From: Rhodobacter sp. CZR27
GTDB lineage: Bacteria > Pseudomonadota > Alphaproteobacteria > Rhodobacterales > Rhodobacteraceae
Assembly: GCF_002407205.1 (NCBI RefSeq)
Contig: NZ_CP023548.1
Coordinates: 186,001 to 250,000 of the forward strand
Length of the DNA stretch: 64,000 nucleotides
Direction of reading: 5' to 3'
Part shown: in pieces, positions 10,013 to 18,641 of the stretch
Numbering within the stretch: the first letter of the stretch is position 1
How the letters are laid out: the number at the start of each line of letters is the position of its first letter
Position numbers and translations under genes: made by a program
The notes under the pieces: generated by a model
Database searches by the model: none
Seen by the model: the letters and a program-made list of their open reading frames with translations, nothing else
What the model was told of the DNA's origin: nothing

Positions 10013-10043
10013 CGCAAGCGGCCGGGATGTCCGGCCGCTTGCG
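10013..10043 (-). promoter_or_regulatory. Stem-loop between dctP and dctQM
   Basis: A perfect 13-bp stem: CGCAAGCGGCCGG (10013-10025) pairs with CCGGCCGCTTGCG (10031-10043), loop of 5. On the transcribed strand it lies 12 nt after the dctP stop and is followed by TTTTCCTTT. It can act as a partial terminator or 3' RNA-stabilising element so that the periplasmic binding protein is made in excess of the membrane subunits. Confidence 0.75.
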
Positions 10044-10055
10044 GGTCTTCGGGGA

Positions 10056-11060
10056 TCAGTTCGTGGCGGTGGCGCCCTTCACGGCGGCGATGGTTTCCGC
10101 GCCGATGCGATCGGCCATCTCCTCATGCACGGTCTCGAGCGCCGCTTCCCAGGCCGCCAGCTCTTCCGGCGTCAGCTCGTGGAACTCGGTCGTGCCGGCG
10201 GCCTTCATGGCTTCCAGCGCCGCGTCGTTCTCGGCCTTGGCAATGCCGTTGGCGTAGTCGGTGGCTTCCGCCAGCGCCTTCTCGAGCCCGGCGCGCACGT
10301 CCTCGGGCAGGCCATCCCAGAACTGCTTGTTCACGATGACCGCATAGCCGAGGTAGCCGTGGTTCGAGACCGTGGCGTGCTTCTGCACCTCGTGCATCTT
10401 CTGGGTATACATGTTCGAGGGCGGGTTCTCGGTGCCGTCCACGACGCCGGTCTGCAGCGCCTGATAGACTTCCGAGAAGGCCATGACCTGCGGCACGGCG
10501 CCCAGCGCGTTCATCTGCGCTTCCAGCACCTTCGAGGACTGGATCCGCATCTTCAGGCCCAGGAACTCGTCGGGGTTGGTGATCGGGCTGTTGGCCGACA
10601 TGATCTTGAAGCCGTTGTCCCAGTAGGCCAGGCCCTTGATCCCCTTGTCTTCCAGCTTGTCGAGCAGCATCCGCCCGACGGGGCCGTTGGTCACGGTATG
10701 CAGCGCGTCATAGCCCTTGAAGATGTAGGGCAGGTCGAAGACCTCGAAGTCCTGCACGCCAAGGGGGCCGAACTTGGCCAGCGAGGGCGCAAGCATCTGC
10801 ACGGCGCCCAGTTGCAGCGCCTCGAGCTCTTCCTTGTCCTTGTAGAGCTGGCTGTTGGGATAGACTTCGACGTCCACGGCGCCGTTGGTGTATTGCTCGG
10901 CCAGTTGCTCGAACTTGGCGGCACCCTTGCCCTTCGGCGTGTCCGGGGCGACGACGTGGCTGAACTTGATCACGATCGGCTGGGCAAGGGCCGGCATGGC
11001 GGCGGCAAGCGCCAGGGCTGCGGCGCCTGCCAGCGCGGCAAGGCTGCGACGGGTCATCAT
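10056..11060 (-). CDS. dctP: TRAP transporter substrate-binding protein, DctP family
   Basis: Periplasmic solute receptor that delivers C4-dicarboxylate-type acids to DctQM. The 334-residue precursor starts with a Tat/Sec-like signal (MMTRRSLAALAGAAALALAAAMPALA). The mature start PIVIKFSHVVAPDTPKGKGA is characteristic of DctP, and the carboxylate-binding Arg lies in LKMRIQSS. NPPSNMYTQ is also family-typical. ATG 11060 has AGGAGGAG upstream; a second ATG follows directly. It is the first gene of the operon and faces dctS across about 140 bp. Confidence 0.94.
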   Translation of the reverse strand: MMTRRSLAALAGAAALALAAAMPALAQPIVIKFSHVVAPDTPKGKGAAKFEQLAEQYTNGAVDVEVYPNSQLYKDKEELEALQLGAVQMLAPSLAKFGPLGVQDFEVFDLPYIFKGYDALHTVTNGPVGRMLLDKLEDKGIKGLAYWDNGFKIMSANSPITNPDEFLGLKMRIQSSKVLEAQMNALGAVPQVMAFSEVYQALQTGVVDGTENPPSNMYTQKMHEVQKHATVSNHGYLGYAVIVNKQFWDGLPEDVRAGLEKALAEATDYANGIAKAENDAALEAMKAAGTTEFHELTPEELAAWEAALETVHEEMADRIGAETIAAVKGATATN

Positions 11061-11200
11061 GGCTCTCCTCCTGTGGTCCCGCCCTCCCGGCGGTTCCGCC
11101 CTTCCTTGCCAGCGGATGGGCGCTGCCGCTATTGTGGGTTTCCGCAAGGGGCGAGGGCGACGACACCTTGCCGCAGGCGCAAATCGCGCAGGGGGGCCGG

Positions 11201-13186
11201 GTGCAGGACGGGATCAGCCGCCACAGCAGGGACCGCGGCGGCGAGCCGTGGGCGCTGGAGGCGCCTGCGCCGCGCGCGGGGCTGGATCTTCTGTCGCTGA
11301 CGCCGCTGGTCGCCATCGTGGCGCTGGTGGCGCTGGTCGGCGCCCTGGTCTGGCTGGCGGGCCGCAACGAAGTCGAGCAGGTCCGCACCAAGCTTGCCAC
11401 GGATGCGCTCTGGGTCGAGCAGACGCTGCGCTTCCAGCTTTCGGTGGACGAGGATCTTCTGGCCCGGATGGCGCTGGACGAGGCCGGCGGCACGGCGCCC
11501 TCGGTCCTCGAGGCGCGGGCCCGCCTGCACATTGCCAACAATCCCGAGATGCTGTCGATCGTCTGGCACGACCCCGACGGCCGGGCGCGCCGCGCGATCC
11601 CCGGCGCCTCCGAGGGGCCGGGCGACGAGGCGCTGGCCGCGCAGCTTCAGCTGAGCGGTCCGCGCGCCCGGCCTGTCTGGGGGGCCATCGACGGATCGAC
11701 GGTCACGATGGGGGTCCGGCCGCAGGGCTCGGCGGGCACGATCACCGCCACCATCTCGCTGCCCCTGATGCTCGAGCGTCACATTCCCTGGTGGATCGCG
11801 GGAGAATACGCGGTGCATCTGCTGGACGCCGGAGGCGAGATCCGCGCAAGCCGGTCCCGGTCGGGGCCCGAGCCGATGGGGCCGGCGCATTCGATCAGCT
11901 TCGACCCGCCGATCCCCGGCGCGGTGCTGCGCATTGCCTCCTATGACCGGGTGTCGCCCTTCGGGCGGACGCTGCTGCCCGCCGCCATCGCGGGACTCGC
12001 GGCCTTCGCGATCCTTGCGCTTCTGGCGCTTTACCGCAACGCGCAGCGCCGGCGGCAGGCGGAACTGCGGCTGAACGAGGAAATGGCCTTCCGCCGCTCG
12101 ATGGAGGAAAGCCTGACCGTCGGCCTGCGCGCCAAGGATCATGCGGGGCGTGTGCTTTACGTGAACTCGGCCTTCTGCAACCTCGTCGGCCAGCCCGCCG
12201 CCGAACTGGTGGGCCGCGCCCCGCCGATGCCCTACTGGGCGCCCGACCGGCTGGACGAGACGCTGAACCGCCAGCGCATCCTCGCCGAGGGCGGGGCGGT
12301 GCCGCAGTCCTTCGAAACCCGCTTCCGCCGCGGTGACGGCTCGGAGATCGACGTTCAGGTCTACGAGGCGCCCCTGATCGACGCCAAGGGCATGCACCGC
12401 GGCTGGATGGGCTCGATCATCGACATCACCGAGGCGCGCCGCGCCGCGCGGCAGGCGCGCGAGCAGGAAGACAGCCTTGCCCGCACCGGCCGCCTCGTGA
12501 CACTGGGCGAGATGGCCTCGACGCTGGCGCATGAGCTGAACCAGCCGCTCGCGGCCATCGCCAGCTATGCGGCGGGAGCGACGAACCTGCTGGCACAGGG
12601 GCGGGCGGATCCGGCGCTGCTGGGCGACGCGCTGGGCAAGCTCTCGCGGCAGGCCGACCGGGCGGGGCAGATCATCCGGCGCATCCAGGACCTGGTGAAG
12701 AAGCGCGAGCCGCGCTTCCTGCCGCTGGACCTTGCCGAGGTGATCCGCGAGACGGCGGGCTTCCTTGCCGCCGACGCCCGCGCGCGCGGCGTGCGGATCG
12801 CCACCGACCTTGCGCCGGTCGCGCCCGTGCTGGCCGACCGCATCCTGATCGAGCAGCTTCTGATCAACCTGATGCGCAACGGCATCGAGGCCATGGCCGA
12901 GGCGCAGGCGCGCGATGCGCTGACGGTCAGCCTGCGGCCCGAGCTCGGCGGCGCCGTGGTCGAGGTCGCCGACCGCGGCCCCGGCATTGCCCCCGAGGTG
13001 GCCGAGCGGCTGTTCGACGCCTTCACCTCGACCAAGGCCGAGGGCATGGGCATCGGTCTCAACGTCTGCCGCTCCATCGTCGAGATGCACCGCGGCCGCC
13101 TGACCCACCGCCCGCGCGAGGGCGGCGGATGCGTGTTCCGGGTGGCGCTGCCCGCCGCCGCCGAAGAGGGAGTGGCCGCCGAATGA
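11201..13186 (+). CDS. dctS: C4-dicarboxylate sensor histidine kinase
   Basis: Membrane sensor that phosphorylates DctR in response to periplasmic dicarboxylate. From the GTG at 11201 it has 661 residues: membrane helix about 30-53, periplasmic sensor domain to about 260, second helix about 262-285, a PAS domain about 305-415, the phospho-acceptor His444 in AHELNQPL, then the ATPase domain with NLMRNGIEA (N box), DRGPGIAPE and GMGIGLNVCRSIV (G boxes). The start is not secure: TTG at 11132 and TTG at 11168 are also in frame and no candidate has a strong ribosome binding site. The end overlaps dctR by ATGA. Confidence 0.9.
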   Translation: MQDGISRHSRDRGGEPWALEAPAPRAGLDLLSLTPLVAIVALVALVGALVWLAGRNEVEQVRTKLATDALWVEQTLRFQLSVDEDLLARMALDEAGGTAPSVLEARARLHIANNPEMLSIVWHDPDGRARRAIPGASEGPGDEALAAQLQLSGPRARPVWGAIDGSTVTMGVRPQGSAGTITATISLPLMLERHIPWWIAGEYAVHLLDAGGEIRASRSRSGPEPMGPAHSISFDPPIPGAVLRIASYDRVSPFGRTLLPAAIAGLAAFAILALLALYRNAQRRRQAELRLNEEMAFRRSMEESLTVGLRAKDHAGRVLYVNSAFCNLVGQPAAELVGRAPPMPYWAPDRLDETLNRQRILAEGGAVPQSFETRFRRGDGSEIDVQVYEAPLIDAKGMHRGWMGSIIDITEARRAARQAREQEDSLARTGRLVTLGEMASTLAHELNQPLAAIASYAAGATNLLAQGRADPALLGDALGKLSRQADRAGQIIRRIQDLVKKREPRFLPLDLAEVIRETAGFLAADARARGVRIATDLAPVAPVLADRILIEQLLINLMRNGIEAMAEAQARDALTVSLRPELGGAVVEVADRGPGIAPEVAERLFDAFTSTKAEGMGIGLNVCRSIVEMHRGRLTHRPREGGGCVFRVALPAAAEEGVAAE

Positions 13187-13791
13187 CCGGATGCGTCCAT
13201 ATCATCGACGATGACGAGGCGATCCGCGATGCGCTGTCGTTCCTGTTCGCCTCGCGCGGTCTGAGGGCGACGGCCTGGGCCTCGGGCGAGGATTTCCTTG
13301 CCGCGCTGCCCCAGCCGGATTGCGCCTGCATCGTGCTGGACGTGCGCATGGGGGGGCTGTCGGGTCCCGACACGTTCGACAGATTGCGGGCGACCGGCTG
13401 TCGTGCCCCGGTGATCTTCCTGACCGGTCATGCGGATGTGCCCGTCGCCGTGCGCGCGCTGAAGGCTGGCGCCTTCGACTTCGTCGAGAAGCCGTTCAAC
13501 GACAATGCGATCGTCGATCTGGTGCTGGCCGCCATCGAAAGCCACACCGCCCGCACCGCCGAACTCGGCGCGCGGCAGGATGTGGAGCGTCGCCTCGCCA
13601 CCCTGTCCGCGCGCGAGGAGGAGGTGCTGCGGCTGATGCTTCAGGGCCGACTCAACAAGCAGATCGCCGACACGCTGGGCATCGCGATGCGGACGGTGGA
13701 GCTTCACCGCTCGCGCCTGATCGCCAAGATGGGCGCCCGCAACGCGGTGGAGCTTGCGGCGCTGCTCAGCGAGACGGGGCTGCCGCGCTGA
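13183..13791 (+). CDS. dctR: C4-dicarboxylate response regulator, FixJ/NarL-type
   Basis: Transcriptional activator of the dct operon. 202 residues: receiver domain with acidic pocket D9-D11, phospho-acceptor Asp53 (VLDVRM), T/K positions (FLTGHAD, EKPF), then a LuxR-type helix-turn-helix (LSAREEEVLRLMLQGRLNKQIADTLGIAMRTVELHRS). The start ATG overlaps the dctS stop. The helix-turn-helix output, not the AAA+ domain of rhizobial DctD, matches the Rhodobacter DctSR type, which acts without sigma-54. Its 3' end overlaps the convergent sitD by 26 bp. Confidence 0.92.
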   Translation: MTGCVHIIDDDEAIRDALSFLFASRGLRATAWASGEDFLAALPQPDCACIVLDVRMGGLSGPDTFDRLRATGCRAPVIFLTGHADVPVAVRALKAGAFDFVEKPFNDNAIVDLVLAAIESHTARTAELGARQDVERRLATLSAREEEVLRLMLQGRLNKQIADTLGIAMRTVELHRSRLIAKMGARNAVELAALLSETGLPR

Positions 13792-14614
13792 GCGCGGCCC
13801 GCCGGTTCGTCCGCAGCCGGTTGAGGAAGGCCGCAACGAAGATCGCGCTGAGGATGAGGATGATCGTCGGCGCCGGCGCGCTGTCGAGGAAGAAGCTCGC
13901 ATAGGTGCCGGCCAGCATCGCGATCAGGCAGACCGCGACGGCCACGGCCAGCATGGCGCCGAACCTCCGCACCGTCAGGAAGGCGATGGCGCCCGGCGCG
14001 ATCAGGAGACCGATGGCGAGGATGAGCCCGGTCGCCGTCAGCGTCGCCACGATGGTCAGCGCCAGCACCGTCAGCAGCCCGTAGTGCAAAAGCCCCACCC
14101 TGAGCCCCGAGGCCCGCGCCTGCGCCGGATCGAAGGCGTGAAGCATCAGGTCGCGCCACGTCAGCAGCAGCGCCAGCGTCACCGCGGCCGAGATCGCCCC
14201 GGTGACCAGCAGATCCTGCCTCCCCACGCCCAGCATGTTGCCGAAGAGGATATGGTCGAGGTGCACGTCGGTCTCGATCGAGGTGTAGAGCAGCAGGCCA
14301 AGCCCGAACATTCCCGAGAACACCACGCCCATCACCGTGTCCTGCTTGACCCGGCTGTTGCCCGCCAGAAAGCCGGTGGCGAGCGCGCAGGCCATGCCCG
14401 CCCCGAACGCGCCCACCAGCAGCGGGATGCCGGCGACATAGGCCAGCACCACGCCGGGCAGGATAGCATGGCTGATCGCATCGCCCATCAGCGCCCAGCC
14501 CTTCAGCACCAGAAAGCAGGACAGCAGCGCCGTCGGTACCGCGACCAGCAGGCAGATCAGGAAGGCCTGCTGCATGAAGGGGAACTGGAAGGGGAAAAGC
14601 AGCGTCTCGGTCAT
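13766..14614 (-). CDS. sitD: Mn/Fe ABC transporter permease (SitD-like)
   Basis: One of two membrane subunits of the metal importer; 282 residues with 8-9 hydrophobic helices. The block CFLVLKGWALMGDAISHAILPGV is the family signature of MntB/ZnuB/SitC-D permeases. It is the last gene of the operon, starts at ATG 14614 overlapping sitC by 4 bp, and its 3' end runs 26 bp into the convergent dctR gene. The gene symbol rests on operon order (binding protein, ATPase, two permeases), which is the SitABCD/YfeABCD arrangement. Confidence 0.87.
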   Translation of the reverse strand: MTETLLFPFQFPFMQQAFLICLLVAVPTALLSCFLVLKGWALMGDAISHAILPGVVLAYVAGIPLLVGAFGAGMACALATGFLAGNSRVKQDTVMGVVFSGMFGLGLLLYTSIETDVHLDHILFGNMLGVGRQDLLVTGAISAAVTLALLLTWRDLMLHAFDPAQARASGLRVGLLHYGLLTVLALTIVATLTATGLILAIGLLIAPGAIAFLTVRRFGAMLAVAVAVCLIAMLAGTYASFFLDSAPAPTIILILSAIFVAAFLNRLRTNRRAALSAAAPSR

Positions 14615-15471
14615 GGCTGCCCCACAGCCTCGGCCGCGCGGCGGCGGGTGGCCAGCATCCCGTGCTTGGTTGCGAAGGTGAAGGCGAGCAGGAAGAGCAC
14701 GGTCTGCAGCGTCACGATCACCGCGCCGGTCGCGCCGTCGAGGAAATAGGAGACGTAGGCTCCGACGAAGCCGGTGGTCGCGCCGATGGTCACGGCCGTC
14801 GTCAGTAGCCGCGGAAAGCGGTCGCAGAGCAGGTAGGCCGTGGCGCCCGGCGTCACTACCATGGCGATCACCAGAAACGCCCCCACGGTCTGCATCGCCG
14901 CCACGATCGAGGCCGAGAGCAGGGTGAAGAACAGCACCTTCAGCGCGCCGGTGCGCAACCCGATGGAGCGCGCGTGCGTCTCGTCGAAGAAGGTCACCAT
15001 CAGGTCCTTCCATTTCGCCAGCAGGATCGCCAGCGAGATCACCCCGATCAGCACAAGTTGCAGGGTATCGAACGGGGAGATCGCAAGGATGTTGCCCATG
15101 ATGATGGTCTGGATGCTGACCGCCATCGGATCGACCGAGATCATGAACAGCCCCAGCCCGAAGAACGAGGTGAAGATCAGCCCGATCACCACGTCGGTCT
15201 TCAGCCCGCTGCGGTCGGACAGGAACAGCATCGCCCCGGCCGCCAGCCCTCCGGCCAGAAAGGCCCCCAGCGCGAAGGGCAGGCCCAGCATGTAGGCCCC
15301 CGCCACCCCCGGCACGACCGAATGGGAAAGCGCGTCGCCGATCAGCGACCAGCCCTTCAGCATCAGGAAGCACGACAGGAAGGCGCAGACCGCGCCCACC
15401 AGCGCCGAGACGGCCATGGCGTTGGTCATGTAGCCGTAAAGGAACGGCTCGGTCAGGCTGGCGAAGGTCAT
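14611..15471 (-). CDS. sitC: Mn/Fe ABC transporter permease (SitC-like)
   Basis: First membrane subunit of the metal importer, 286 residues with multiple hydrophobic helices. The signature [23 protein letters not shown] near residues 34-56 is closely similar to that of sitD, showing the two are paralogous and probably form a heterodimer. [23 protein letters not shown] is the second conserved block. The start overlaps the ATPase stop (ATGA) and its end overlaps sitD by 4 bp, so all four genes are tightly coupled. Confidence 0.88.
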   Translation of the reverse strand: MTFASLTEPFLYGYMTNAMAVSALVGAVCAFLSCFLMLKGWSLIGDALSHSVVPGVAGAYMLGLPFALGAFLAGGLAAGAMLFLSDRSGLKTDVVIGLIFTSFFGLGLFMISVDPMAVSIQTIIMGNILAISPFDTLQLVLIGVISLAILLAKWKDLMVTFFDETHARSIGLRTGALKVLFFTLLSASIVAAMQTVGAFLVIAMVVTPGATAYLLCDRFPRLLTTAVTIGATTGFVGAYVSYFLDGATGAVIVTLQTVLFLLAFTFATKHGMLATRRRAAEAVGQP

Positions 15472-16349
15472 TCATCCTCCTGCCGGCGGATCCGGCCGCC
15501 GTATTCCACAAGGGGACGCTCGTCGTCGGTCAGGATGCTGACCTCGCGCGGGTCGTCGTCGTCATGCAGCAGCGTGCCCGACAGGGTGAACCTGCGCAGC
15601 ACGCCGCCGAAGGCGCGCTCCAGATTGGCATGGGTAAAGGTGGTCTCGGTCGGCCCGTGCGCCAGCACCGTGCCCTTCACCAGCACCGTGCGGTCGCAGA
15701 ATTCGGTGACCGAGCCGAGGTTGTGCGTCGAGACCAGCATCACCCGCCCCTCGTCGCGCAACTCGCGCAGGAGAGCGATGATCTCGGCCTCGGTCTGGAC
15801 ATCGACACCGGTGAAGGGCTCGTCGAGCAGGATCACCTGCCCGTCCTGCGCCAGCGCCCGGGCAAGGAACACGCGCTTGCGCTGCCCGCCGGAAAGCTCG
15901 CCGATCTGGCGGTGGCGCAGGCCCTCCATCCCGACTCGGGCGAGGGCCTGCGCCACGGCCTGCCGGTCGGCCGATTTGGGGCGACGCAGGAAGCCCATGT
16001 GACCATAGCGGCCCATCATCACCACATCCTCGACGAGGACGGGGAAGGTCCAGTCCACCTCCTCGGCCTGCGGGACATAGGCCACGAGGTTCTCGCGCAG
16101 GGCCTGCGCGACGGTGCGGCCCAGAAGCCGGATCTCGCCCGAGCCGCGCGGCACGAGGCCCATGATCGCCTTGAAGATCGTGGACTTGCCCGCCCCGTTC
16201 ACGCCCACCAGAGCCGTGACCGTGCCGCGCGGCAGGGCAAAGCTGGCATGGCGCAGCGCGGTATGGCCGTTGCGATAGGTCACGGTCAGGTCGCGGACCA
16301 GAAGGCCCGCCTCGTCCATGGATGCCTCGGGTCGGATCGGCATCTGCAT
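15468..16349 (-). CDS. sitB: Mn/Fe ABC transporter ATP-binding protein (SitB-like)
   Basis: Cytoplasmic ATPase of the importer, 293 residues. Walker [11 protein letters not shown]-loop ([14 protein letters not shown]), signature [15 protein letters not shown], Walker [13 protein letters not shown] and the switch His (VSTHN) are intact. The VDWTFPV segment is typical of the MntA/ZnuC/SitB metal group. An about 50-residue C-terminal tail rich in Asp (HDDDDPRE) extends beyond the ATPase core. The sitA stop and this start share base 16349 (TGATG). Confidence 0.92.
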   Translation of the reverse strand: MQMPIRPEASMDEAGLLVRDLTVTYRNGHTALRHASFALPRGTVTALVGVNGAGKSTIFKAIMGLVPRGSGEIRLLGRTVAQALRENLVAYVPQAEEVDWTFPVLVEDVVMMGRYGHMGFLRRPKSADRQAVAQALARVGMEGLRHRQIGELSGGQRKRVFLARALAQDGQVILLDEPFTGVDVQTEAEIIALLRELRDEGRVMLVSTHNLGSVTEFCDRTVLVKGTVLAHGPTETTFTHANLERAFGGVLRRFTLSGTLLHDDDDPREVSILTDDERPLVEYGGRIRRQEDE

Positions 16350-17254
16350 CAGTCCGTCTCCTGTTCCAGACCGGCCGCGATGGTCTCGGCCGTCACGCGC
16401 ATCAGATCAAGATAGGTCGGCACCGGCCCGTCGCGCGGGCTGAGGCTGTCGACGTAGAGCATCCCGCCATAGGCCGCCCCGGTCTCGCGCGCGATCTGCC
16501 GCGCGGGGGCGTTGTTCACCGTGCTTTCGCAGAAGACGGCCGGAATGTCGTGCCGGCGCACCCCGTCGATCACCGCCCGCACCTGTTGCGGCGTGCCGAC
16601 CTGATCGGCGTTCATCGGCCAGAGGTAAAGCTCCTTCAGGCCGAAGTCGCGGGCGAGATAGGGAAAGGCGCCCTCGCAGGTGACCAGCCAGCGCCGCTCC
16701 TCGGGCAGCGCCGCGATGCGCTCGCGCAGGGGGCCGAGCGTGGCGCGCAGCCGCTCCTTGTAGCTTTCGGCATTCGCCCGGTAGGTGGTCGCATTGGCAG
16801 GGTCGTGCCGGGCCAGGGCATCCGCAATGTTGTCGATGTAGATCAGCGCGTTGTCGAGGCCCATCCAGGCATGGGGATTGGGCTTGCCCTGATACTCGCC
16901 GCCCGCCACGGCGATCGGTTCGATCCCGTCGCTGACCGTGACCGAGGGCACGTCCTTCAGGTTTTCCAGGAACTGCGCGAACCACAGCTCGAGGTTCAGA
17001 CCGTTCCAAAGGATGAGGTCGGCATCCCACGCCCGCACGATGTCCTGCGGCGTCGGCTCGTAGCCGTGGATCTCGGCGCCGGGGCGGGTGATCGAGACCA
17101 CCTCGGCCGCGTCGCCGGCCACGTTGCGCGCCATGTCGGCGATCACCGTGAAGGTCGTGGCCACCTTCATCGGCCCCTCGCGCCCCGCGGCGGGTTCTGC
17201 CGCCGGAAGCAGTGCCAGAAGGCTGATCATGAATGCCGTGCCGCGCATCTTCAT
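16349..17254 (-). CDS. sitA: Metal-binding periplasmic protein (SitA/MntC-like, cluster 9)
   Basis: Periplasmic Mn(II)/Fe(II) receptor of 301 residues with signal peptide ([24 protein letters not shown]). Metal ligands expected of cluster-9 proteins are visible: His in [10 protein letters not shown], His in NPHAWMG, Glu in [15 protein letters not shown], Asp in YVDSLS. There is no His-rich loop before NPHAW, which favours Mn/Fe over Zn. ATG 17254 has AGGGGTGAGGG upstream; the frame extends 13 codons further. It is the promoter-proximal gene, with a palindromic candidate operator about 55 bp upstream. Confidence 0.9.
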   Translation of the reverse strand: MKMRGTAFMISLLALLPAAEPAAGREGPMKVATTFTVIADMARNVAGDAAEVVSITRPGAEIHGYEPTPQDIVRAWDADLILWNGLNLELWFAQFLENLKDVPSVTVSDGIEPIAVAGGEYQGKPNPHAWMGLDNALIYIDNIADALARHDPANATTYRANAESYKERLRATLGPLRERIAALPEERRWLVTCEGAFPYLARDFGLKELYLWPMNADQVGTPQQVRAVIDGVRRHDIPAVFCESTVNNAPARQIARETGAAYGGMLYVDSLSPRDGPVPTYLDLMRVTAETIAAGLEQETD

Positions 17255-17287
17255 TCCCTCACCCCTGGAAATGAAAATGAGAGGCAT

Positions 17288-17327
17288 TCGCAAAAGTTCA
17301 AGGGGAAGTTGCGAGACGCTCGCAAAA
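17288..17327 (-). promoter_or_regulatory. Candidate operator upstream of sitABCD
   Basis: A perfect dyad TTGCGAG-ACG-CTCGCAA lies at 17309-17325, and the octamer TCGCAAAA occurs twice, at 17288-17295 and 17320-17327. This A/T-richer patch sits 35-75 bp upstream of sitA, where a metal repressor would bind. Mur/Fur- and MntR-type regulators control sit operons in other alphaproteobacteria; the regulator here is inference and the sequence was not matched to a known consensus. Confidence 0.45.
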
Positions 17328-17445
17328 ACTCGGCCGTTCAGGGCGGGTCAAGCGGTCCGGCTCATGGATCGGGCAGTGGTTGAACCGCGCTGACGCGGCA
17401 TGGTCGTATGGGATCAGGCGCCCTTTCGCACCCGACCGGCCGCGG

Positions 17446-18090
17446 TCAGAGGCCGAGCAGCCGCGGCAGCTCGCGCATGTCGGAGAAGGGAAGGGCGCCC
17501 TCGGCCGCCAGCGCCTCGGCCCTGCCATTCGGCGCGTAGCCGAAGCAGACCATGCCTGCCGCGCGGGCGGCGCGGGCACCGGTCGGGCTGTCCTCGATCA
17601 CCGTGCAGCGCCGCGGCTCCACCCCGAGCTCGCGGGCCGCATGAAGGTATAGATCCGGCGCGGGCTTCGGCGCGCCGAGCGTCTGGCCCGAGAACAGCCG
17701 GCCCTTCAGCCGCGCCATCAGCTTGGGATGTTGGCCAAGCGTCACCTGCATCTTCCGCTCGGACCCGTTGGAACCCACGGCATAGGGGATTCCGGCTGCA
17801 TCGAGCGCCTCGACCACCGTCAGCACATGCGGCATCAGCGGCGTGCCGAGGGCAAGCCGGTCGTAGAGCCGTTCGTAGAAGTCGTGGACCCAGTCCGCCG
17901 GAAGGTCGGCGCCGAGTGCGCGGGCCTTGGCGGCAGCGCCGGGGATCGTGCCGCCAAGGAAATGCGCCTCCATCTCGTCGTGATCCATCGGCAGGCCGTG
18001 GCGCGCCAGATCCTCGGCCAGCAGGGCGAAGGCGGCCGGTTCGCTGTCCACCAGCACGCCGTCGCAATCGAAGATCACCGCTGCGGTCAT
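17446..18090 (-). CDS. HAD family hydrolase, phosphoglycolate phosphatase/beta-PGM-like
   Basis: Subfamily IA haloacid-dehalogenase phosphatase of 214 residues. Motif I FDCDGVLVDSE (nucleophile D8, general acid D10), motif II Ser/Asn (VGSNGS), motif III Lys (GAPKPAPDLY) and motif IV EDSPTGARAA are all present, with a helical cap between 15 and 85. The substrate cannot be read from sequence; sugar phosphates and phosphoglycolate are typical. The start overlaps the rsmD stop by 4 bp, so it is the last gene of a three-gene operon. Confidence 0.87.
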   Translation of the reverse strand: MTAAVIFDCDGVLVDSEPAAFALLAEDLARHGLPMDHDEMEAHFLGGTIPGAAAKARALGADLPADWVHDFYERLYDRLALGTPLMPHVLTVVEALDAAGIPYAVGSNGSERKMQVTLGQHPKLMARLKGRLFSGQTLGAPKPAPDLYLHAARELGVEPRRCTVIEDSPTGARAARAAGMVCFGYAPNGRAEALAAEGALPFSDMRELPRLLGL

Positions 18091-18641
18091 GGGGCCTCCA
18101 GGATGGTGACGAGGGTTTCGCCATAGCGGCGCTGGTCGAGCGGCGTGAACCCCTCGGGCGGGATCGGCGACGTGCTCTCCTCCCAGACGACCAGCGCACC
18201 CGGCGCGAGCCAGCCGGCATGCGCGGCCAGCGCCGCCTCGCCCATCCGCTTGCCGTAGGGCGGGTCGAGGAAACAGAGGGTCACGGGCGCGGCCGGGGCG
18301 GGCGCGGGCCGCAGGGCATCGCGCCGGTCGATCGTGCAGGCGGCCTCGGCGCGCATCAGGGCGATGTTGCGGCGCAGGAGCGCCAGTGCGGCGGCGCCGC
18401 TCTCGACGAAGGTCACGCTTTCTGCGCCGCGCGACAGCGCCTCGAGTCCCAGCGCGCCGGTGCCCGCGAAGAGGTCGAGGACGCGGGCGCCGGCCACCGG
18501 ATTGCCGTAGCCGCCATTGATCAGCAGGTTGAAGATCGCCTCGCGCACACGGTCGGAGGTGGGGCGCAGGTGGGCCTTCGCGTCGCCTTCGCCCACTTCG
18601 GCAAGCTTCAGGCCGCGGCTGCGGCCACCGATGATCCTCAT
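18087..18641 (-). CDS. rsmD: 16S rRNA (guanine(966)-N2)-methyltransferase
   Basis: Methylates G966 of 16S rRNA using SAM. 184 residues, normal for RsmD. The N-terminus MRIIGGRSRGLKL is diagnostic, followed by RPTSDRVREAIFN, the SAM loop VLDLFAGTGALGLEALSRGA and the catalytic DPPYGKR motif. ATG 18641 overlaps the end of the ferredoxin reductase gene (ATGA), and its stop overlaps the HAD gene. The long upstream open frame is antisense/frame shadow. Confidence 0.93.
   Translation of the reverse strand: MRIIGGRSRGLKLAEVGEGDAKAHLRPTSDRVREAIFNLLINGGYGNPVAGARVLDLFAGTGALGLEALSRGAESVTFVESGAAALALLRRNIALMRAEAACTIDRRDALRPAPAPAAPVTLCFLDPPYGKRMGEAALAAHAGWLAPGALVVWEESTSPIPPEGFTPLDQRRYGETLVTILEAP

Noticed and set aside
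11129..13108. 659-codon minus-strand frame opposite dctS
   Set aside because: Translated product is Arg/His/Gly-rich without any domain; the plus strand has a complete histidine kinase.
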